From: Spirosoma fluviale
GTDB taxonomy: Bacteria > Bacteroidota > Bacteroidia > Cytophagales > Spirosomataceae
Direction of reading: 5' to 3'
Assembly: GCA_945906915.1 (NCBI GenBank)
Contig: CAMDSI010000004.1
Coordinates: 1 to 34,943, forward strand
DNA: 34,943 nt
Shown: one piece after another, positions 32,453 to 34,943 of the stretch
Position numbering within the stretch: position 1 is the stretch's first letter
Layout of the letters: each line of letters opens with the position of its first letter
Program-made: the position numbers and the translations under genes
The notes under the pieces: generated by a model
Seen by the model: only the letters and a program-made list of their open reading frames with translations
The model's database searches: none
What the model was told of the DNA's origin: nothing

Positions 32453-33856
32453 TTATTTCTTGTATTGTTGAATTAACTTGTAAATCGCCTTTTGTGTTTC
32501 CATGTTAGGGAAATATTCGAAAATTATTTCATGCTTGTCATAATCTAATAATAAACCTGATTCCAAGAAGTGAAAGGCCTCCTTGAATTGACCTGCTTTT
32601 ATTAAAAAGATGGCTGCTCGGTAATATAAATCGGCTTCCTCCGGAAGTTCATCGATCGCCGATAACATAATTTCTGCACACTTTTCGAAATCATCTAAAT
32701 CATAATGCAATTGTGCCCATTTGACCCAAGTAGGGGCGAAGAAGGAATCTAAATCAACGGATTTGGCATAAGCCTCATCCGCAGAAACGGGATTGCCTAA
32801 ATAGGATTCCACATCGGCTAAACCAGTCCAATAAAGTGGATTTAGGTCATTTAATTTCAGTGCTTTCTTTAGAAAATGCAGGGCTTCAAACCATTTGTCC
32901 ATCTCGGTTAAGCAAACAGCTAAGCCATAATAGCCTTCATCCCAAAGAGGGTCGACCTTAATCGCTTCTTTATAGTTTTCTAAAGCCCCCTCAAATTTAC
33001 GTTGACGCTCTAAACTAGCCCCTAAACAGCAATATAATTCTGGATTAGGGTCATCGTATTTCAAACATAATAGGTAGGATTCCTCTGCTTTTATGTATTC
33101 CTGAATATTCATATAGGTATTACCCAGGTTAAAAAGAGACGAGCCAAAAGTAGGTTCAATCGCCAGCGAATATTCATAGGCATCAATCGCCTTTTCGTAT
33201 TGTTTTAGCTTAGAATAGGCGATACCTAAATTATACCAAGCCGTAAAAGAGAATGGATCCGAATCAATGAATTGCTTATAATAGGGTATACTTTCATCGA
33301 TTTTGCCTATTTCGTCCAAACAATTAGCTAATTCCACCAGCGCATTTTCATTCTCTGGGTTCATTTCTAGACATTTCTTTAGCATGTCGACCGCCTCCCG
33401 AGGTTTACCCCAGGCTTGGTAACTTAATCCGATTCGAAAATAGACCTCGTCTTTTTCCTCTGTTCGGTCTAAGGAGGCTAAAAAAAGTTGGATGGATTCT
33501 TCGTGCTGGCCCATTTGGCTTAATAAATAGCCTTTAACGAGCGTTAATTCGATGTCGTTAGGGAAAAGCAAGATGGCATTTTCAATTAATTCCATCGCCT
33601 CTTCCGGCTTCTGCATTTCGCCTAAAATTTGTGCTTTCAGCGTAATCAACTCCAGCGAATAACTGAAGTGAGTCAGACCTAAATTTACGGCCTCTAGAGC
33701 TTGGTCAAAACGCGATTGAACAAAATAATGTTCAGCAATTTGTTCCAAGGTTTCTGCATCGAAAAACGCGTTTTCTTGCTGATTCAACATGTTCTCGTAA
33801 CGTTGTACGGAAGATTGAATGTCTTCTTTATTCTCGTCGAATTCGGGATCTAGCAT
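32453..33856 (-). CDS. Cytoplasmic tetratricopeptide-repeat protein
   Basis: A 467-residue protein made almost entirely of TPR units (roughly 55-440), for example AWYNLGIAYSKLKQYEKAIDAYEYSLAIEPT and ALVELANCLDEIGKIDESIPYYKQFIDSDP. There is no signal peptide or membrane helix, and the first 50 residues are acidic and helical (LDPEFDENKEDIQSSVQRYE). It is a widespread Bacteroidota protein with no assigned function; TPRs imply a protein-binding role. It is divergent from the Ppx/GppA-like gene across 80 bases that contain a small inverted repeat, and may be cotranscribed with the downstream M16 peptidase gene. Confidence 0.88.
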   Translation of the reverse strand: MLDPEFDENKEDIQSSVQRYENMLNQQENAFFDAETLEQIAEHYFVQSRFDQALEAVNLGLTHFSYSLELITLKAQILGEMQKPEEAMELIENAILLFPNDIELTLVKGYLLSQMGQHEESIQLFLASLDRTEEKDEVYFRIGLSYQAWGKPREAVDMLKKCLEMNPENENALVELANCLDEIGKIDESIPYYKQFIDSDPFSFTAWYNLGIAYSKLKQYEKAIDAYEYSLAIEPTFGSSLFNLGNTYMNIQEYIKAEESYLLCLKYDDPNPELYCCLGASLERQRKFEGALENYKEAIKVDPLWDEGYYGLAVCLTEMDKWFEALHFLKKALKLNDLNPLYWTGLADVESYLGNPVSADEAYAKSVDLDSFFAPTWVKWAQLHYDLDDFEKCAEIMLSAIDELPEEADLYYRAAIFLIKAGQFKEAFHFLESGLLLDYDKHEIIFEYFPNMETQKAIYKLIQQYKK

Positions 33857-33883
33857 TTTTCAGAATACATTTTTACTAAAATA

Positions 33884-33902
33884 AAGAATAATATTTATTC
33901 TT
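33884..33902. promoter_or_regulatory. Small inverted repeat in the TPR/ppx divergent gap
   Basis: AAGAATA (33884-33890) and TATTCTT (33896-33902) are perfect inverted repeats with a five-base spacer, in the middle of the 80-base divergent region. It could be an operator, but short AT-rich palindromes occur easily by chance. Confidence 0.3.
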
Positions 33903-33918
33903 GAACGCCTTTTCAGCT

Positions 33919-33926
33919 TATTTTTG
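33919..33926 (+). promoter_or_regulatory. -7 promoter box of the Ppx/GppA-like gene
   Basis: TATTTTTG matches TAnnTTTG and ends ten bases before the first ATG. A TTG at 33901-33903 is only 15 bases upstream of it, shorter than the usual spacing. Confidence 0.4.
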
Positions 33927-33936
33927 TTCCAAATAA

Positions 33937-34872
33937 ATGATAATGTCAAAAATCTGCGCGATTGCGGACCTCGGTACGAATACTTTTCAATTACTAATTT
34001 CACCTAAGAATGAATTTCAAGTTTTGAATCAGCTGCAAAGGCCAGTGGGCTTAGGGATGGGAGCAATGGAAAAGGTGACATTGCAGGAGGATGCCATGGA
34101 TCGTGCTTTTGTTTGTTTGAAGGAATTTAGTGACCTTTTTCTGGCCAAAGGTGGAGATTTGTCTGATTTTCGAGCCATTGGAACAAGCATAATAAGACGT
34201 GCTTCGAATGCGGATGCTTTTATTCAACGTGTTAAAAAGGAGTTAGGCATTCAAATTCAAGTGATTGATGGAATGCAAGAGGCTGAATATATCTATTCAG
34301 GTATACGAAATTCCTTGCCTGAACGTTGGGAGAAAACTAGTTTAGTGATGGATATTGGTGGAGGAAGTGTGGAATTTATCTTGTTTAAAGGTAATGAAGT
34401 GCTTTACCGGGCGAGTTTGGAACTGGGAGGTTTGCGTTTAAAATCGATGTTTTCTGTGAATCATGAATTCAATCTATCTATCATAGACGATTTAGATAGT
34501 TATGTTTCGAAAGAAATGCAGGTCTTATTTAGTGAATGCGAGAGGGCGAGGCCGGCTGTTTTAATAGGAGCCGCGGGAGCTTTTGAGACGATTTTAGAAT
34601 TAGAGAATAGACCAGGCCTTGCGCCGGCTTCCTGCGAAATAGACCTAGCTCAATTTCGATGGCATAAAAAGAGTTTAGATAGTTTGCCTTATCAGGATAG
34701 GGTAGTATACCCTGGAATGAAGGCTTTTAGAGCAAGTATTTTTCCATATGCGACTTTTTTAGTGGAGAAAGTAGTGACAGAATTAGGAATAAAAGAACTT
34801 TGGTTTTCGTCCTATAGTTTAAAGGAAGGATTTTGGTTTAAAGAACTCTCACCTTCGATTAAACAACCGTAG
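33937..34872 (+). CDS. Ppx/GppA-family phosphatase (exopolyphosphatase-like)
   Basis: A 311-residue member of the actin/hsp70-fold Ppx/GppA family, which hydrolyses polyphosphate or pppGpp. The phosphate-binding loops ADLGTNTFQLLI near the N-terminus and MDIGGGSVEFILF in the middle are present, with EAEYIYSG between them. It is the short form with only the two catalytic domains and no C-terminal HD or helical extension, as in many Bacteroidota. Substrate preference between polyphosphate and guanosine pentaphosphate is not resolvable here. A second in-frame ATG at 33943 gives MSKICAIADLG and may be the true start. A neighbouring polyphosphate kinase cannot be confirmed because the window ends soon after. 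Confidence 0.88.
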   Translation: MIMSKICAIADLGTNTFQLLISPKNEFQVLNQLQRPVGLGMGAMEKVTLQEDAMDRAFVCLKEFSDLFLAKGGDLSDFRAIGTSIIRRASNADAFIQRVKKELGIQIQVIDGMQEAEYIYSGIRNSLPERWEKTSLVMDIGGGSVEFILFKGNEVLYRASLELGGLRLKSMFSVNHEFNLSIIDDLDSYVSKEMQVLFSECERARPAVLIGAAGAFETILELENRPGLAPASCEIDLAQFRWHKKSLDSLPYQDRVVYPGMKAFRASIFPYATFLVEKVVTELGIKELWFSSYSLKEGFWFKELSPSIKQP

Positions 34873-34943
34873 AGATTGTAAAAAAAAAATTGTAAACTTG
34901 TAGTAAATAAGATTAATCAACCTCATCCTATGGCTTTTTCGCT
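34873..34943 (+). other. Intergenic end of window, possible start of another gene
   Basis: After the Ppx/GppA-like stop there is an AT-rich stretch with an A9 run and no hairpin terminator. An ATG at 34930 opens a frame (MAFS) that runs off the window; 14 bases are too few to support a gene call. Confidence 0.3.

Noticed and set aside
34930-34943. Start of a further gene, possibly polyphosphate kinase
   Set aside because: Only four codons are visible, so no identity can be supported.

Overview
The window looks like core chromosome of a Bacteroidota bacterium, most likely a Cytophagales/Spirosomaceae-type organism (the rank is inference). Supporting signs are an Oar-type TonB-dependent receptor with a carboxypeptidase-regulatory-like N-terminal domain, a PafA-type alkaline phosphatase, a menaquinone gene (menA), a SufCDSE-T cluster, almost no Shine-Dalgarno sequences, and repeated TAnnTTTG boxes, the known Bacteroidota -7 promoter element, upstream of genes. 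I see no rRNA, tRNA, CRISPR array, prophage or insertion sequence. Genes are dense and often overlap by 1-8 bases.

Layout. 1-1769 (+): 3' end of metH, metF and a small CoA-binding protein. 1774-5878 (-): a tightly coupled run selD, alpha/beta hydrolase, RsmI-like methyltransferase, MBL-fold hydrolase, pssA, purS. 6136-9495 (+): a 1119-residue TonB-dependent receptor preceded by a structured 257-base leader. 9496-9898: a gene-free stretch packed with hairpins, including two tandem copies of a composite repeat (terminator plus three C-GNA-G mini-hairpins) and a perfect 18-base-arm palindrome running into the next gene. 9899-14228 (-): HsdR-N-like nuclease-fold protein, pafA, ugd, uxs (the last two give UDP-glucose to UDP-glucuronate to UDP-xylose). 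14287-15060 (+): AMP nucleosidase. 15092-19782 (-): TPR protein, menA, glutathione peroxidase, argS. 19887-21891 (+): threonylcarbamoyl-AMP synthase and a CCA-adding-type nucleotidyltransferase, both tRNA-maturation functions, divergent from argS. 21938-23852 (-): nitroreductase, YceI, MarR. 23957-24571 (+): Maf. 24579-24905 (-): A-type Fe-S carrier, divergent from 25055-29479 (+): sufC, sufD, sufS, sufE, sufT-like and a bacilliredoxin. 29545-33856 (-): M16 peptidase and a TPR protein. 33937-34872 (+): Ppx/GppA phosphatase.

The proteins are mostly recognisable housekeeping families; I do not see a convincing new multi-gene system. The less ordinary material is non-coding: the hairpin-rich repeats at 9491-9912, a 35-base cassette present in opposite orientations inside two hairpins around 22610 and 22750, candidate operators at the MarR, nitroreductase and Fe-S promoters, a 14-base tandem duplication at the sufS/sufE junction, and the absence of sufB from the suf cluster.
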